DNA of 61,362 bases from Clostridia bacterium. GTDB lineage: Bacteria > Bacillota > Clostridia > Christensenellales > CAG-314. Made by a program: the position numbers and the translations under genes. The stretch is taken from positions 184,200 to 245,561 of the forward strand of contig JAQVWG010000001.1 of NCBI GenBank assembly GCA_028698585.1, written 5' to 3'. The notes below the pieces were generated by a model, which saw only the letters and a program-made list of their open reading frames with translations, did not search any database and was not told the origin of the DNA. Shown one piece after another: positions 42,839 through 52,407 of this stretch. Within the stretch, counting starts at the first letter, position 1; each line of letters begins with the position of its first letter.

Positions 42839-44842
42839 ATGGCAATAGTCAAGATGAAAAAACTGACATTGATTGCCCTCGAAGCTGAGAGGAAGAATCT
42901 TCTCGACAAGTTTTCGCATACTGCGAATATGCATGTCATCAAGATGCAACAACTTGACAACACCAGTGTAAGACTCGATGTTGAACACAAGGATAATCTC
43001 ACGCACAAGATGTCTATGGTCAACGATTGTCTGCTCTATATCAAGAGCAGTCTAGACAAGAGGCAGACAGAGTATGTAAGAAACGGCGATAATAAGACCA
43101 AAGTCGGTATATCTCTGTCAGGCAGAAAAGAGGAAGTTGATTACGATAGATTCGCAGACTTTGGCAAACAAGAGGAGCATCTGTTCGACAATGCAATTAA
43201 CAAGAGTATCCAGTACGAGCAGAGACTACGCGCTATTGAGAACGAAGTCCATAAACAAGAGGCAGAGTGCGAAGCTTTACAGATATATGTTAATCTAGAC
43301 GTACCTTTTTGTGACATTGTAGATACGCTCAATACCAAAATGCTGTTGGGTGTATGCACAATAGATGATGACGAGTTCGATAGACTCTGTGTAGATAACG
43401 ATTATGCACAGTTTGTTCGGATTGGTCGCAATAAATCTCAAATGTCGCTACTTGTCATCTACCACAGAGAGGACGAAGATAAAGTGATTGCGCTTATTTC
43501 ACCCTATACATTCATAGATTGTTCGTTTAACTATGCGACGACAGCCGTCAATATGATTGCGACTATTAACAGTAATATTGATGCACTTAAGTCTGAGGCA
43601 GACAGTATACTAGATAGTAGTTGTCAACTCAAGGAATATTTACTAGATCTCAAGACATTGTACGATTATTACTACATCAACAGACAGATATGCCAGACAG
43701 ACGAGAGTATATGCAGAACTGCAAGTGTGTTCGTACTGCAAGCATGGTTACCTGCTGATGACGTACCTAGCGCAGAGTCTATTCTTGCGCAGAATCTCTC
43801 TGTATATGTGCATAATTTTGATGAACCAACCGAGGACGAGAGTGTTCCCACGGTAATCAAAATGAACAAGGTTATGCAACCGTTCGCCAGCATAACGCAA
43901 ATGTACGCGCTACCAAATTATCACGAAGTAGACCCCAACCCCGTTGTAGCAGTGTTCTACTGGATATTCATGGGATTTATGATGGGCGACGTAGGATATG
44001 GAGTGCTAATGGCGTTATTGGCGATTGTATTCGTCAAGTTCATGAAGGCAGAGGGTGGTTTCAAGAACCTCATGCTAGTGATTGGCTACTCTGGCGTTTC
44101 CACCGTTATTTGGGGCATACTATTCGGTGGATATTTTAGCGCTGAGGGCAATTTAGTTCCTCAACCCATACTATTCACAGCGCTAGGGAATCCTCTGGCT
44201 ATGATAGAAGTATGCGTTATTATGGGATTAGTTCACCTGATGACTGCCATGATTATGAAGGCAGTCAATGAGTTCGCTAAAGGCAGGGTATGGGACGGCA
44301 TTCTGGACGGACTTACTTGGGCAGGATTCGATATCGGATTGATTGTCGTGATACTGGGTGGATTCGGCAGTATTGCTGGCAGTTGGTCTTCACCTCAACT
44401 GACAACTACTGGTTTGATTTTATGTGCTTCTTTCCTAGGCATTATAGTACTTACCGGTGGCAGGAAGAATAAGGGACTAGGGAAAGTAATCGGTGGACTA
44501 GGTGGCATATATAATCTCATCAATATAATGAGTGACGTATTGTCTTACCTTAGATTATTCGGCTTGGGCCTAACAACAGGCGTAATCGGTATGGTTTTCA
44601 ATCTGCTTGCAGGCATGTTGTTTGCGCCATTTACCTCGCTGTTGAGTATTATAGGCTACATTTTCGGCGTGGTTGTACTCATAATAGGGCACTCACTTAA
44701 CCTTGCCATTAGTCTGCTCGGTGCATATATTCACGATGCTAGACTTCAACATATTGAGTTCTTTGGCAAGTTCTACACCGGTGAAGGACTGCCATTCGAG
44801 GCGCTGGGTAGCAAGACTAAATATATCAGAATTAAGAATTAG
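42839..44842 (+). CDS. ntpI: V-type ATPase subunit I
   Basis: 667 residues, the membrane stator of the rotary ATPase. The N-terminal ~330 residues are a soluble coiled-coil arm. The C-terminal half has seven or eight membrane helices, including the family landmark FMGFMMGDVGYGVLM (about 380-394), the PLAMIEVCVIMGLVHL region and MSDVLSYLRLFGLGL with the essential Arg that lets ions move to the K ring. Length is typical. It starts three bases after the preceding stop. Confidence 0.95.
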   Translation: MAIVKMKKLTLIALEAERKNLLDKFSHTANMHVIKMQQLDNTSVRLDVEHKDNLTHKMSMVNDCLLYIKSSLDKRQTEYVRNGDNKTKVGISLSGRKEEVDYDRFADFGKQEEHLFDNAINKSIQYEQRLRAIENEVHKQEAECEALQIYVNLDVPFCDIVDTLNTKMLLGVCTIDDDEFDRLCVDNDYAQFVRIGRNKSQMSLLVIYHREDEDKVIALISPYTFIDCSFNYATTAVNMIATINSNIDALKSEADSILDSSCQLKEYLLDLKTLYDYYYINRQICQTDESICRTASVFVLQAWLPADDVPSAESILAQNLSVYVHNFDEPTEDESVPTVIKMNKVMQPFASITQMYALPNYHEVDPNPVVAVFYWIFMGFMMGDVGYGVLMALLAIVFVKFMKAEGGFKNLMLVIGYSGVSTVIWGILFGGYFSAEGNLVPQPILFTALGNPLAMIEVCVIMGLVHLMTAMIMKAVNEFAKGRVWDGILDGLTWAGFDIGLIVVILGGFGSIAGSWSSPQLTTTGLILCASFLGIIVLTGGRKNKGLGKVIGGLGGIYNLINIMSDVLSYLRLFGLGLTTGVIGMVFNLLAGMLFAPFTSLLSIIGYIFGVVVLIIGHSLNLAISLLGAYIHDARLQHIEFFGKFYTGEGLPFEALGSKTKYIRIKN

Positions 44843-44868
44843 ATACAAATATACGGAGGATTCATCTT

Positions 44869-45381
44869 ATGTTTAATAGTTTATTATCCTTATTTCAGGG
44901 CGCTGCTGCCAGTCTAGGTTTACCGCTTGCCATCTTCGGTATGGCTTTAGCATTCATACCTGCTGCATGTGGCAGTGCGTACGGAGTATCCAAGACAGGA
45001 CAGACAATGTCGGGTATTGTCAGCGAGAAGCCAGAAGTCTATTCTAAACTGCAAATTATTCAATTATTACCTGCAACACAAGGTCTATATGGATTCTTGA
45101 TTGCAATCTTGGCTGGCGTCCAAATGAACATCTTCGGCACCATACCGACAATGACATTAGAACAAGGACTAAGTTTCGTTGTGGCAGCACTGCCAATAGC
45201 GATAGTTGGACCGATAAGCGCAGTGTATCAGGCAAATAGTGCTTGTTCAGCAATGGTCATGGTAGGAAAGGCTCCCGAGATGAGCGGTAAGGGTATTCTA
45301 ATGGTAGCAGCAGTTGAGCTGTACGCAATTTTTGGGCTTTTGGTATCATTTTTGCTAGTAATGTTTGGTATCAGTCTATAA
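44869..45381 (+). CDS. ntpK: V-type ATPase rotor subunit K, Na+-type
   Basis: 170 residues: two fused helical hairpins (four membrane helices), as in Enterococcus NtpK. The residues that bind Na+ in NtpK are all present: Leu67, Thr70 and Gln71 in LLPATQG, Gln121 in AVYQAN, and the carboxylate Glu150 in AVELYAIFG. This predicts coupling to Na+ rather than H+. Only the second hairpin carries the Glu, as in V-type rings. GGAGGA precedes the ATG. Confidence 0.95.
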   Translation: MFNSLLSLFQGAAASLGLPLAIFGMALAFIPAACGSAYGVSKTGQTMSGIVSEKPEVYSKLQIIQLLPATQGLYGFLIAILAGVQMNIFGTIPTMTLEQGLSFVVAALPIAIVGPISAVYQANSACSAMVMVGKAPEMSGKGILMVAAVELYAIFGLLVSFLLVMFGISL

Positions 45382-45397
45382 ATAAGGAGCAAGTTAT

Positions 45398-45967
45398 ATG
45401 AGTGGAACACAAGCACTTGTCCAGCGAATACTGCAAGATGCAGAGGCTACTTGTAAGCAAATATTGAGTAAATCTCAACAAGAAGCAGATGAGATAGTTA
45501 AACAAGCAAGACAACAGATTGCAGACCAACAAGCCGTAATCGAATTACAAGCACTTGAAGAAGGCAAGGAAACAGATAGACGCAGGATGTCTGTTGCTAA
45601 TCTTGATGCTCGCAAGAGCCAATTATATATTAAACAACAACTGGTTGATAAGGCCTATCTCGAGGCCAAAAGAATCCTGCTTGACGATGATGTAAGATAT
45701 CTTGCATTTATTAGTAGTATGCTCATGAATAACGCTGATAATGGCGAGGTGGTGTCCATTTGCCGTAGGGATGCTAGCAGAATAACGCAACAATTCCTAG
45801 ACGGATTAGGGAAGAATCTTAAATTGGCAGACACATATGTTAACATAGACGGTGGCGTTATTATATCAATGAGTGCGTATGAGAAGAATCTATCGATAGA
45901 TTTATTACTACGGCAATCACGAGAAAAGAGCGAGAGTAAGGTTGTGCAGATACTATTCGAGGGCTAA
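45398..45967 (+). CDS. ntpE: V-type ATPase subunit E
   Basis: 189 residues. A long N-terminal helix rich in Gln/Ala/Glu (DAEATCKQILSKSQQEADEI) pairs with the G-type stalk subunit. A small C-terminal alpha/beta domain (YVNIDGGVIISM, LDLLLRQSR-like end) binds the catalytic head. AAGGAG precedes the ATG. Its stop overlaps the next start by one base. Confidence 0.9.
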   Translation: MSGTQALVQRILQDAEATCKQILSKSQQEADEIVKQARQQIADQQAVIELQALEEGKETDRRRMSVANLDARKSQLYIKQQLVDKAYLEAKRILLDDDVRYLAFISSMLMNNADNGEVVSICRRDASRITQQFLDGLGKNLKLADTYVNIDGGVIISMSAYEKNLSIDLLLRQSREKSESKVVQILFEG

Positions 45968-47025
45968 TGATGAGTGTAAACAGTATTCTATATTCTAATG
46001 GGGTGGCTTCTATGCTGGGACAGAAGTTGTTCGCCGTCGACAAGTTCAATAGACTTGCCGAGAGTGGCAACCTCGCTTCTGCTGTCAAGATACTATACGA
46101 AACCGGTTATGGTGGCGGTATAACTATCGGCAACCCCACAGATTATATTAAGATTCTGGATGCAGAAATGAATATAGCTGTGGACTTCTATAAGTATCAT
46201 TGTGTGGATAGTAATGCCAAAGTCTGTTTCCTGACAGGCTACGACTACCTTAACTGTAAACTGTTATATAAGGCAATTAGGATGAACAGACAGGTATCCA
46301 ATCAATGCAATAAGTACGGCTTATTAACAGCTGAACAGATTGATGACTGCATAAGGAAGAATGATTGCGACTGTTTACCAGGGCCCATGCATACTGCCAT
46401 AGATATGCTTAATACTCAATATGTAGACGTCGTCAAGCCGGCAACAATAGATATAGTGTTCGATAGGGCAATGTATGAGGATATAGTAGGAGTAGCAAGT
46501 CGCTGTACTAGTCCACAGATTGAGCAGTATTATAGGCTCAAAGTAGATTTTATCAATATCCTAAGTGCATTTAGATGTGCAAAAGCACGTTTATGCGCAG
46601 ATAAATACCGTGAGTTGATTATCGACTGTGGTAACCTCAGCGCAGGTCAACTTATGAGTTGTTACTCTGATAATACGGATGCAATCATGGACAACTATCG
46701 GCAATTATTGGTTATTGCAGACCCGTCAGGAATAGATACCGAACTTAGGTATTATCGTCAAAAAGATTATCTAGACCTCTGTAGAATGTGTGTTCAAGCG
46801 CTTACAGAGAACAAGAGTTTTTGTAGTGCAGAAGTGCTTGCATTCAACAGGTGTAAGGATGTTCTGCAACCACATAAGAGCGAGTTGAACACGATTCTGC
46901 CCTTTATTACTTATTTTTTGAGCAAAACGACAGAGATAGACAATGTTAAGATGGTGTTGACCTGTATTGCCAACAATGTGGACTCAGCGCTAATTAAATT
47001 GAGATTAAAGGAATTATATGTATAA
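45967..47025 (+). CDS. ntpC: V-type ATPase subunit C
   Basis: 352 residues, helical, the funnel-shaped d/C subunit that links the central shaft to the K ring. The YSNGVASMLGQKLF start and repeated helical bundles with YLNCKLLYKAIRM agree with NtpC. It overlaps subunit E by one base and F by eight. Identification is by weak sequence resemblance plus exact position in a complete V-ATPase operon. Confidence 0.88.
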   Translation: MMSVNSILYSNGVASMLGQKLFAVDKFNRLAESGNLASAVKILYETGYGGGITIGNPTDYIKILDAEMNIAVDFYKYHCVDSNAKVCFLTGYDYLNCKLLYKAIRMNRQVSNQCNKYGLLTAEQIDDCIRKNDCDCLPGPMHTAIDMLNTQYVDVVKPATIDIVFDRAMYEDIVGVASRCTSPQIEQYYRLKVDFINILSAFRCAKARLCADKYRELIIDCGNLSAGQLMSCYSDNTDAIMDNYRQLLVIADPSGIDTELRYYRQKDYLDLCRMCVQALTENKSFCSAEVLAFNRCKDVLQPHKSELNTILPFITYFLSKTTEIDNVKMVLTCIANNVDSALIKLRLKELYV

Positions 47026-47344
47026 TAGAATAGGAGTTATCGGCAATAAGGACAGCGTGTTGGCATTCAATGCAGTCGGTGTGGAGGTATTCGATTGTAC
47101 TCAACCCGAGCACGCTAAAGAGTTGATTAAGAGACTCTCTAAGGAGGGTTTTGCGGTCATTTTTATTGCTGAACAACTAGCTGAACAGATTAGTGATGTA
47201 GTTACTCGTGCCAAAACGCAACCATACCCTGCCATTGTTGCTATCCCTCTGGATAAAGAGGGTACAGGATATGGTATGCGCTCTATCAAAAAGGATGTAG
47301 AGAAGGCACTTGGAATAGATATATTGTTTAACAGAGAGGATTAA
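47018..47344 (+). CDS. ntpG: V-type ATPase subunit F
   Basis: 108 residues, Rossmann-like: IGVIGNKDSVLAFNAVGVEV at the start, EGFAVIFIAEQLAEQI in the middle and a VAIP(L)..G segment, all typical of subunit F, which caps the central shaft with subunit D. Start overlaps the subunit C end by eight bases. Confidence 0.93.
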   Translation: MYNRIGVIGNKDSVLAFNAVGVEVFDCTQPEHAKELIKRLSKEGFAVIFIAEQLAEQISDVVTRAKTQPYPAIVAIPLDKEGTGYGMRSIKKDVEKALGIDILFNRED

Positions 47345-47347
47345 TAT

Positions 47348-49087
47348 ATGCAAGGAAGAATTGTCAAGGTCAGTGGGCCACTGATTGTTGCAGAGAATAT
47401 GCAAGACGTCAAGATGTTCGATGTCGTCAGAGTGGGCGAAAAAAAACTCATTGGTGAAGTCATAGAGTTACGAGGTGATAGAGCGTCAGTACAGGTATAT
47501 GAGGAAACTAGTGGATTAAGTGTTGGCGATATGGTGCAATCCACAGGCGAACCATTGTCCGTCGAACTCGCCCCCGGACTAATAGAGAGTATATTCGATG
47601 GTATTCAACGACCACTTAACACCATGTGGCAACTCTCAGGGGATAGAATACAGAGAGGCGTACAGGTTAAATCGCTAAATCATACTAAACAATGGGAGTT
47701 TATCCCCGTTGCTAGAATCGGTGACGAGGTGATTGCTGGCGATACGCTAGGCACAGTGCAGGAATCAGTAGCCGTATTGCACAAAATTATGGTGCCTTAT
47801 GGTGTGCATGGCAAGATTGTATCCATTGCCGATAGAGGTCTATATAATATTGACCAAACGATTGCAACAATAGGTGACAACCCAATCTGTATGTTACAGA
47901 AGTGGCCGGTAAGAAAAGGCAGACCGTATAAAGAGAAGATAAGTCCTAATCTGCCCATGATAACAGGACAGAGAGTTATCGATACACTTTTTCCCATTGC
48001 TAAGGGTGGCACTGCTGCCGTACCCGGTCCATTCGGTAGTGGCAAGACTGTTGTGCAACACCAGTTGGCTAAGTGGGCAGATGCTCAGATAATCATTTTT
48101 ATCGGCTGTGGCGAGCGAGGAAACGAGATGACTGATGTCCTCAATGAGTTTCCTGAGTTGAAGGACCCCAAGTCTGGCGAGCCGTTAATGAAGAGAACTG
48201 TGCTGATAGCCAATACGAGCGATATGCCAGTTGCCGCCAGAGAAGCCTCAATCTATACAGGTATAACAATAGGCGAGTATTATAGAGATATGGGATATAC
48301 TGTGGCAGTTATGGCTGATAGTACGTCAAGGTGGGCCGAGGCATTGAGAGAGATGTCGGGCAGACTAGAAGAGATGCCGGGTGAGGAAGGATATCCTGCA
48401 TATTTAGCCAGTCGATTGGCCGGATTCTATGAGCGTGGAGGATTAGTTAAGGTACTAGGAAGTGGCGATACTGTGGGTGCAATAAGTGCCATAGGTGCTG
48501 TATCTCCTCCAGGTGGCGACCTATCTGAGCCAGTATGTCAAGCAACGTTACGAATTGTCAAAGTATTCTGGGGACTATCCAGTGAACTAGCATACCGTAG
48601 GCATTTCCCCGCTATTGACTGGATGCAGAGTTATTCTTTATATGACGACAAGTTGGAAGGCTGGTATAAGGATAACGTAGCTACAGATTTTGCGGAGTCC
48701 AAAGTCGAGATGATGCGAATACTGCAGGAAGAGAGTCAACTAGATGAGATAGTTCGACTTGTCGGTATGGACGCGCTGTCATATAAGGACAGATTGACTA
48801 TGGAAGTAGCCAAGTCAATCCGTGAGGATTTCTTACATCAGAACGCATTTGACGAGGTGGACACCTATACAAGTATGACAAAGCAGTACAAGATGATGAA
48901 GCTTATTATAGACTTCTATCACCTTGCCCAGAGTGCATTAGACCAAGACGTAGATTTAGACGATATTCTTAACTTAACTGTAAGGGAACAGATAGGCAGA
49001 GCCAAGTATATACCTGAGGACGAAATAGAGAGATTGGACGATATTGCCAAGGAGTTAAAACAGCAGATGTTACAACTTGTCAAGTAG
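47348..49087 (+). CDS. ntpA: V-type ATPase catalytic subunit A
   Basis: 579 residues. Walker A is GPFGSGKT (about 227-234), with the non-homologous A-subunit insertion before it and the [10 protein letters not shown] and [14 protein letters not shown] segments after it. This subunit hydrolyses ATP in the A3B3 head. Three-base gap from subunit F. Confidence 0.97.
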   Translation: MQGRIVKVSGPLIVAENMQDVKMFDVVRVGEKKLIGEVIELRGDRASVQVYEETSGLSVGDMVQSTGEPLSVELAPGLIESIFDGIQRPLNTMWQLSGDRIQRGVQVKSLNHTKQWEFIPVARIGDEVIAGDTLGTVQESVAVLHKIMVPYGVHGKIVSIADRGLYNIDQTIATIGDNPICMLQKWPVRKGRPYKEKISPNLPMITGQRVIDTLFPIAKGGTAAVPGPFGSGKTVVQHQLAKWADAQIIIFIGCGERGNEMTDVLNEFPELKDPKSGEPLMKRTVLIANTSDMPVAAREASIYTGITIGEYYRDMGYTVAVMADSTSRWAEALREMSGRLEEMPGEEGYPAYLASRLAGFYERGGLVKVLGSGDTVGAISAIGAVSPPGGDLSEPVCQATLRIVKVFWGLSSELAYRRHFPAIDWMQSYSLYDDKLEGWYKDNVATDFAESKVEMMRILQEESQLDEIVRLVGMDALSYKDRLTMEVAKSIREDFLHQNAFDEVDTYTSMTKQYKMMKLIIDFYHLAQSALDQDVDLDDILNLTVREQIGRAKYIPEDEIERLDDIAKELKQQMLQLVK

Positions 49088-49104
49088 TAACAAAGGGAGA
49101 AACT

Positions 49105-50484
49105 ATGTTGAAGGAATACAAGACAATTAAAGAGGTTGTTGGTCCATTGATGTTGGTTACCGGCGTCAGTGGTGTGGCATATAATGAGTTGGTCGAGATA
49201 GAACAGCAGAGTGGCGAAGTACGTAAGGGCAAAGTGCTAGAAGTAAAGGATGACACTGCGCTGGTGCAACTATTCGAGGGCAGTCAAGGACTACAGATAT
49301 CTACCGCTAGAGCCAAGTTTCTGGGCAAGAGCTTGGAACTAGGCGTATCTCAAGATATGCTAGGCAGAGTATTCAACGGCATGGGTATGCCAATAGATAA
49401 TGGCCCTAACATTCTGGCCGACAAGCGAATGGACATCAATGGTCAACCAATCAATCCGTATGCTCGTGATTACCCTAATGAGTTCATACAGACAGGTATA
49501 TCTGCAATAGACGGTCTTAATACGCTAGTAAGGGGTCAGAAACTGCCTGTGTTTAGCGCTAGTGGTCTGCCACACGCCAACCTCGCAGCCCAGATAGCGC
49601 GCCAAGCAAGAGTATTGAAGGGTGATGAGAAGTTCGCTGTGGTTTTCGCTGCCATGGGTATTACCTATGAAGAAGCGGACTATTTTATCACGGATTTTAC
49701 TGCAACAGGCGCTATCGAGAGAGCAGTGTTGTTCATGAACCTTGCTAACGATCCAGCAATAGAGAGAATATCAACCCCCAGAATGGCCCTTACCTGCGCT
49801 GAATATCTCGCATTCGACCTAGGTATGCAGGTATTAGTAATAATTACCGACATCACCAATTACTGTGAGGCATTAAGAGAAACCAGCGCTGCACGCAAGG
49901 AGGTACCCGGCAGGCGCGGTTATCCCGGCTATCTATATACCGACCTCGCCTCATTGTACGAGAGAGCAGGCAGAATCAAGGGTAAGTCGGGTAGTATTAC
50001 GCAGATACCCATACTATCTATGCCCGAAGATGACAAGACTCACCCTATACCAGACTTGACAGGTTATATTACCGAGGGACAGATTATATTGTCAAGACAA
50101 CTTCATAAAAAAGGCATAAATCCACCTATCGACGTGCTTCCCAGTTTGTCAAGACTCAAGGACAAGGGTATAGGTGTGGGCAAGACAAGAGAAGACCACT
50201 CGGCAACAATGAATCAGCTATTTGCATGCTATGCTCGTGGTAAAGAAGCTAAGGAGTTGGCAACCATACTAGGTGAATCAGCACTGACTGATACCGATAA
50301 ATTGTATGCTAAGTTTGCCGAAGCATTCGAGCAGAGATACGTTTCGCAGGGGTACACCACTAATCGCTCTATTGAACAGACACTAGACCTAGGTTGGGAG
50401 TTGTTGAGAATACTGCCACGCAGTGAGTTGAAGAGAATATCCGAAAAACTGCTTGATAAATACTACCACAATCAAGAGGCTTAA
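49105..50484 (+). CDS. ntpB: V-type ATPase regulatory subunit B
   Basis: 459 residues. Homologous to A but without a Walker A motif ([15 protein letters not shown] instead), as expected for B. Conserved [13 protein letters not shown] and [14 protein letters not shown] are present. Forms the non-catalytic half of the A3B3 head. AAAGGGAGA precedes the ATG. Confidence 0.97.
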   Translation: MLKEYKTIKEVVGPLMLVTGVSGVAYNELVEIEQQSGEVRKGKVLEVKDDTALVQLFEGSQGLQISTARAKFLGKSLELGVSQDMLGRVFNGMGMPIDNGPNILADKRMDINGQPINPYARDYPNEFIQTGISAIDGLNTLVRGQKLPVFSASGLPHANLAAQIARQARVLKGDEKFAVVFAAMGITYEEADYFITDFTATGAIERAVLFMNLANDPAIERISTPRMALTCAEYLAFDLGMQVLVIITDITNYCEALRETSAARKEVPGRRGYPGYLYTDLASLYERAGRIKGKSGSITQIPILSMPEDDKTHPIPDLTGYITEGQIILSRQLHKKGINPPIDVLPSLSRLKDKGIGVGKTREDHSATMNQLFACYARGKEAKELATILGESALTDTDKLYAKFAEAFEQRYVSQGYTTNRSIEQTLDLGWELLRILPRSELKRISEKLLDKYYHNQEA

Positions 50485-50489
50485 TTATT

Positions 50490-51122
50490 ATGGCACAATT
50501 AAAAGTTAATCCAACTCGCATGGAGCTCAAACGCCTTAAGGAAAGGCTCAAGACATCTGCGAGAGGATATAAACTGCTTAAAGACAAGACGGATGAAATG
50601 ATAAGGCGTTTTGTCGTCATAGCCAGAGAGAACAAGATATTAAGGGAACAAGTTGAACAGGAACTAGGCATAGCTTTGCAGGGGTTCGTGTTTTCTCGTG
50701 CAGTGTCATCTAATCAAGTGATTGACGAAGCGATAATTATGCCTAACCGTATAATAGAGTTACAATGCAATAAACGTTCCATTATGAATGTCGCCGTTCC
50801 GTCCATTGATATCAAGGAACAGAGTGTCGCTCAAGACATGTATCCATATAGTTTTACATCAGTAACGCAGGAATTAGATAATAGCGTGGAGATATTGGAT
50901 AAGCTATTGGTCAAACTAATTAAACTAGCCGAGGTTGAGAAGACGTGCAATATGTTGGCGGATGAGATAGAGAAGAATAAACGCCGTGTCAACGCGCTAG
51001 AGAATGTCATTATCCCTCAACTAGAGGAGACAATTAAGTTCATCAAAATGAAACTAGATGAGAATGAGAGGTCGGCAACAGTTAGACTGATGAAGGTCAA
51101 GACAATGCTAGAACAGAATTGA
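50490..51122 (+). CDS. ntpD: V-type ATPase subunit D (central shaft)
   Basis: 210 residues, two long antiparallel helices: NPTRMELKRLKERLKTS at the N-terminus and the NALENVIIPQLEETIKFIK motif near the C-terminus, both hallmarks of subunit D. Rotor shaft joining head and K ring. Last gene of the operon, followed by a terminator. Confidence 0.95.
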   Translation: MAQLKVNPTRMELKRLKERLKTSARGYKLLKDKTDEMIRRFVVIARENKILREQVEQELGIALQGFVFSRAVSSNQVIDEAIIMPNRIIELQCNKRSIMNVAVPSIDIKEQSVAQDMYPYSFTSVTQELDNSVEILDKLLVKLIKLAEVEKTCNMLADEIEKNKRRVNALENVIIPQLEETIKFIKMKLDENERSATVRLMKVKTMLEQN

Positions 51123-51123
51123 T

Positions 51124-51380
51124 ATATAATACAGTAGTGCACAAGCGAGGTAAGTTGAATACTTATACCCCGCTTTTTTATTCGCATAACCTTATGTGCT
51201 GTGTCGTTTGCTGGCGTTTACTCTTATTATTAGCCAAACCAACAGTATGGCTAAATTGAATATGTCACGCTATGCACGAAATGAATCGTTATATGATACC
51301 GTAGTACGCAAGCCAGATAGAGGCTAATGGTCATTACATCACTTTATTCGTTCGACTCACCTTATGTGCTGTATTGAGAG
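51124..51380 (+). repeat. Decayed tandem duplication downstream of ntpD
   Basis: The segment around the operon terminator (from ATATAATACAGTAGTGC at 51125 to CTTATGTGCTGT at 51191) recurs near 51291-51372 as ATATGATACCGTAGTAC...CTTATGTGCTGT, offset 167-170 bases. In the second copy the terminator stem has decayed but TTTATTCG and flanks remain. This explains most of the 343-base spacer. Confidence 0.75.
51143..51180 (+). terminator. Terminator of the V-ATPase operon
   Basis: AAGCGAGGTAAG...CTTATACCCCGCTT stem with an A-C mismatch and a bulge, followed by TTTTT. Confidence 0.85.
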
Positions 51381-51420
51381 ATAATGTTGTTCTCTATATT
51401 AGTATAATTGCAGCATACTG

Positions 51421-51449
51421 TTGCTTTTTGGTATGTGATTTGGTAGAAT
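51421..51449 (+). promoter_or_regulatory. Promoter of the exonuclease/hexokinase pair
   Basis: TTGCTT (51421-51426), 17 bases, TAGAAT (51444-51449) with TGG before the -10 (extended). A 16-base gap to the ATG contains AGAGGA. Confidence 0.65.
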
Positions 51450-51465
51450 AAACAAGAGGAATTAA

Positions 51466-52407
51466 ATGAGATATCTTGCTTTTGATATTGAGGCTGCAAA
51501 CGGCTATAAGCACTATAGTATATGTAGTGTGGGCATTGTAATTGCAGATGAGCAGTTTAATATACTGTATGCGCAGAACATACTGATAAATCCCAGAACC
51601 AAGTATAACCTAGATGGTAGTCGCAAGAATGTCGATATTGATTTACATTTAGATAAGGGATTACTAGACGCTTCACCGGATTTTGAGCATAGTTATAATA
51701 TGTTAAAGGGTTACTTGGAAGGCGACTATACTATAGTTGGACATGCTGTCGAGTCAGATGTATATATGCTCAATTGTGCATGTAAGCACTATAAATTGCC
51801 CTGTATTAATTTCAAGTTCATTTGCAGTCAACTACTATATAGACTGCATTGTGGGGATAGAGAGGTTAAGGCGCTATGTAAGATTGCCGACGCTATCGGA
51901 GTGGAGTTCTGCCCTCACAATAGTCAAGATGATGCCCTTGTGTCTATGCTGACACTTAAGTATCTCGTCAATACTACCGGTATGACTGTTGAACAGTTAT
52001 TAGACAATTATTCTGTGCGTATCGGCGAGAATAAGGATTTCGAAGTAACACGCACTGTGTCCATGCAAGAGAATGTAGGCAAAAAACATTTAGTGCAGAA
52101 AGCGCGAGAGCAAATATATGCGTATATATCAACCAATAAGTTTAGTAAGTCGAGCCGTATACTGCATGGCAAAGTTTATGCGCTAGCACGCTCGATAGAG
52201 TTGTCGCCAAATGTAATGCACATTATTGACATAATATATAATAATGGTGGTAAGTACACATCTAAACTAGCTCAGTGCAATTACTACGTAAGAGATGACC
52301 AGTGTCAGTCTATTGACACTGCAAGAGAGAGTAGAGTGATGGCGCTGGTAAATGATAACAGAGTAACTATAACTAACACAGAGCAATTGACCCAAGAGGT
52401 AGAATGA
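51466..52407 (+). CDS. DEDDh 3'-5' exonuclease (DnaQ-like)
   Basis: 313 residues. The exonuclease domain (1-170) has all five DEDDh residues: D7 and E9 (FDIEA), D98 (GHAVESD), H151 and D156 (HNSQDDA). This family trims DNA or RNA 3' ends, as in the epsilon subunit of DNA polymerase III. The C-terminal ~130 residues are unassigned and may bind a partner. There is no polymerase or helicase domain. AGAGGA precedes the ATG. It shares an ATGA overlap with the hexokinase gene, an unexpected pairing. Confidence 0.85.
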   Translation: MRYLAFDIEAANGYKHYSICSVGIVIADEQFNILYAQNILINPRTKYNLDGSRKNVDIDLHLDKGLLDASPDFEHSYNMLKGYLEGDYTIVGHAVESDVYMLNCACKHYKLPCINFKFICSQLLYRLHCGDREVKALCKIADAIGVEFCPHNSQDDALVSMLTLKYLVNTTGMTVEQLLDNYSVRIGENKDFEVTRTVSMQENVGKKHLVQKAREQIYAYISTNKFSKSSRILHGKVYALARSIELSPNVMHIIDIIYNNGGKYTSKLAQCNYYVRDDQCQSIDTARESRVMALVNDNRVTITNTEQLTQEVE

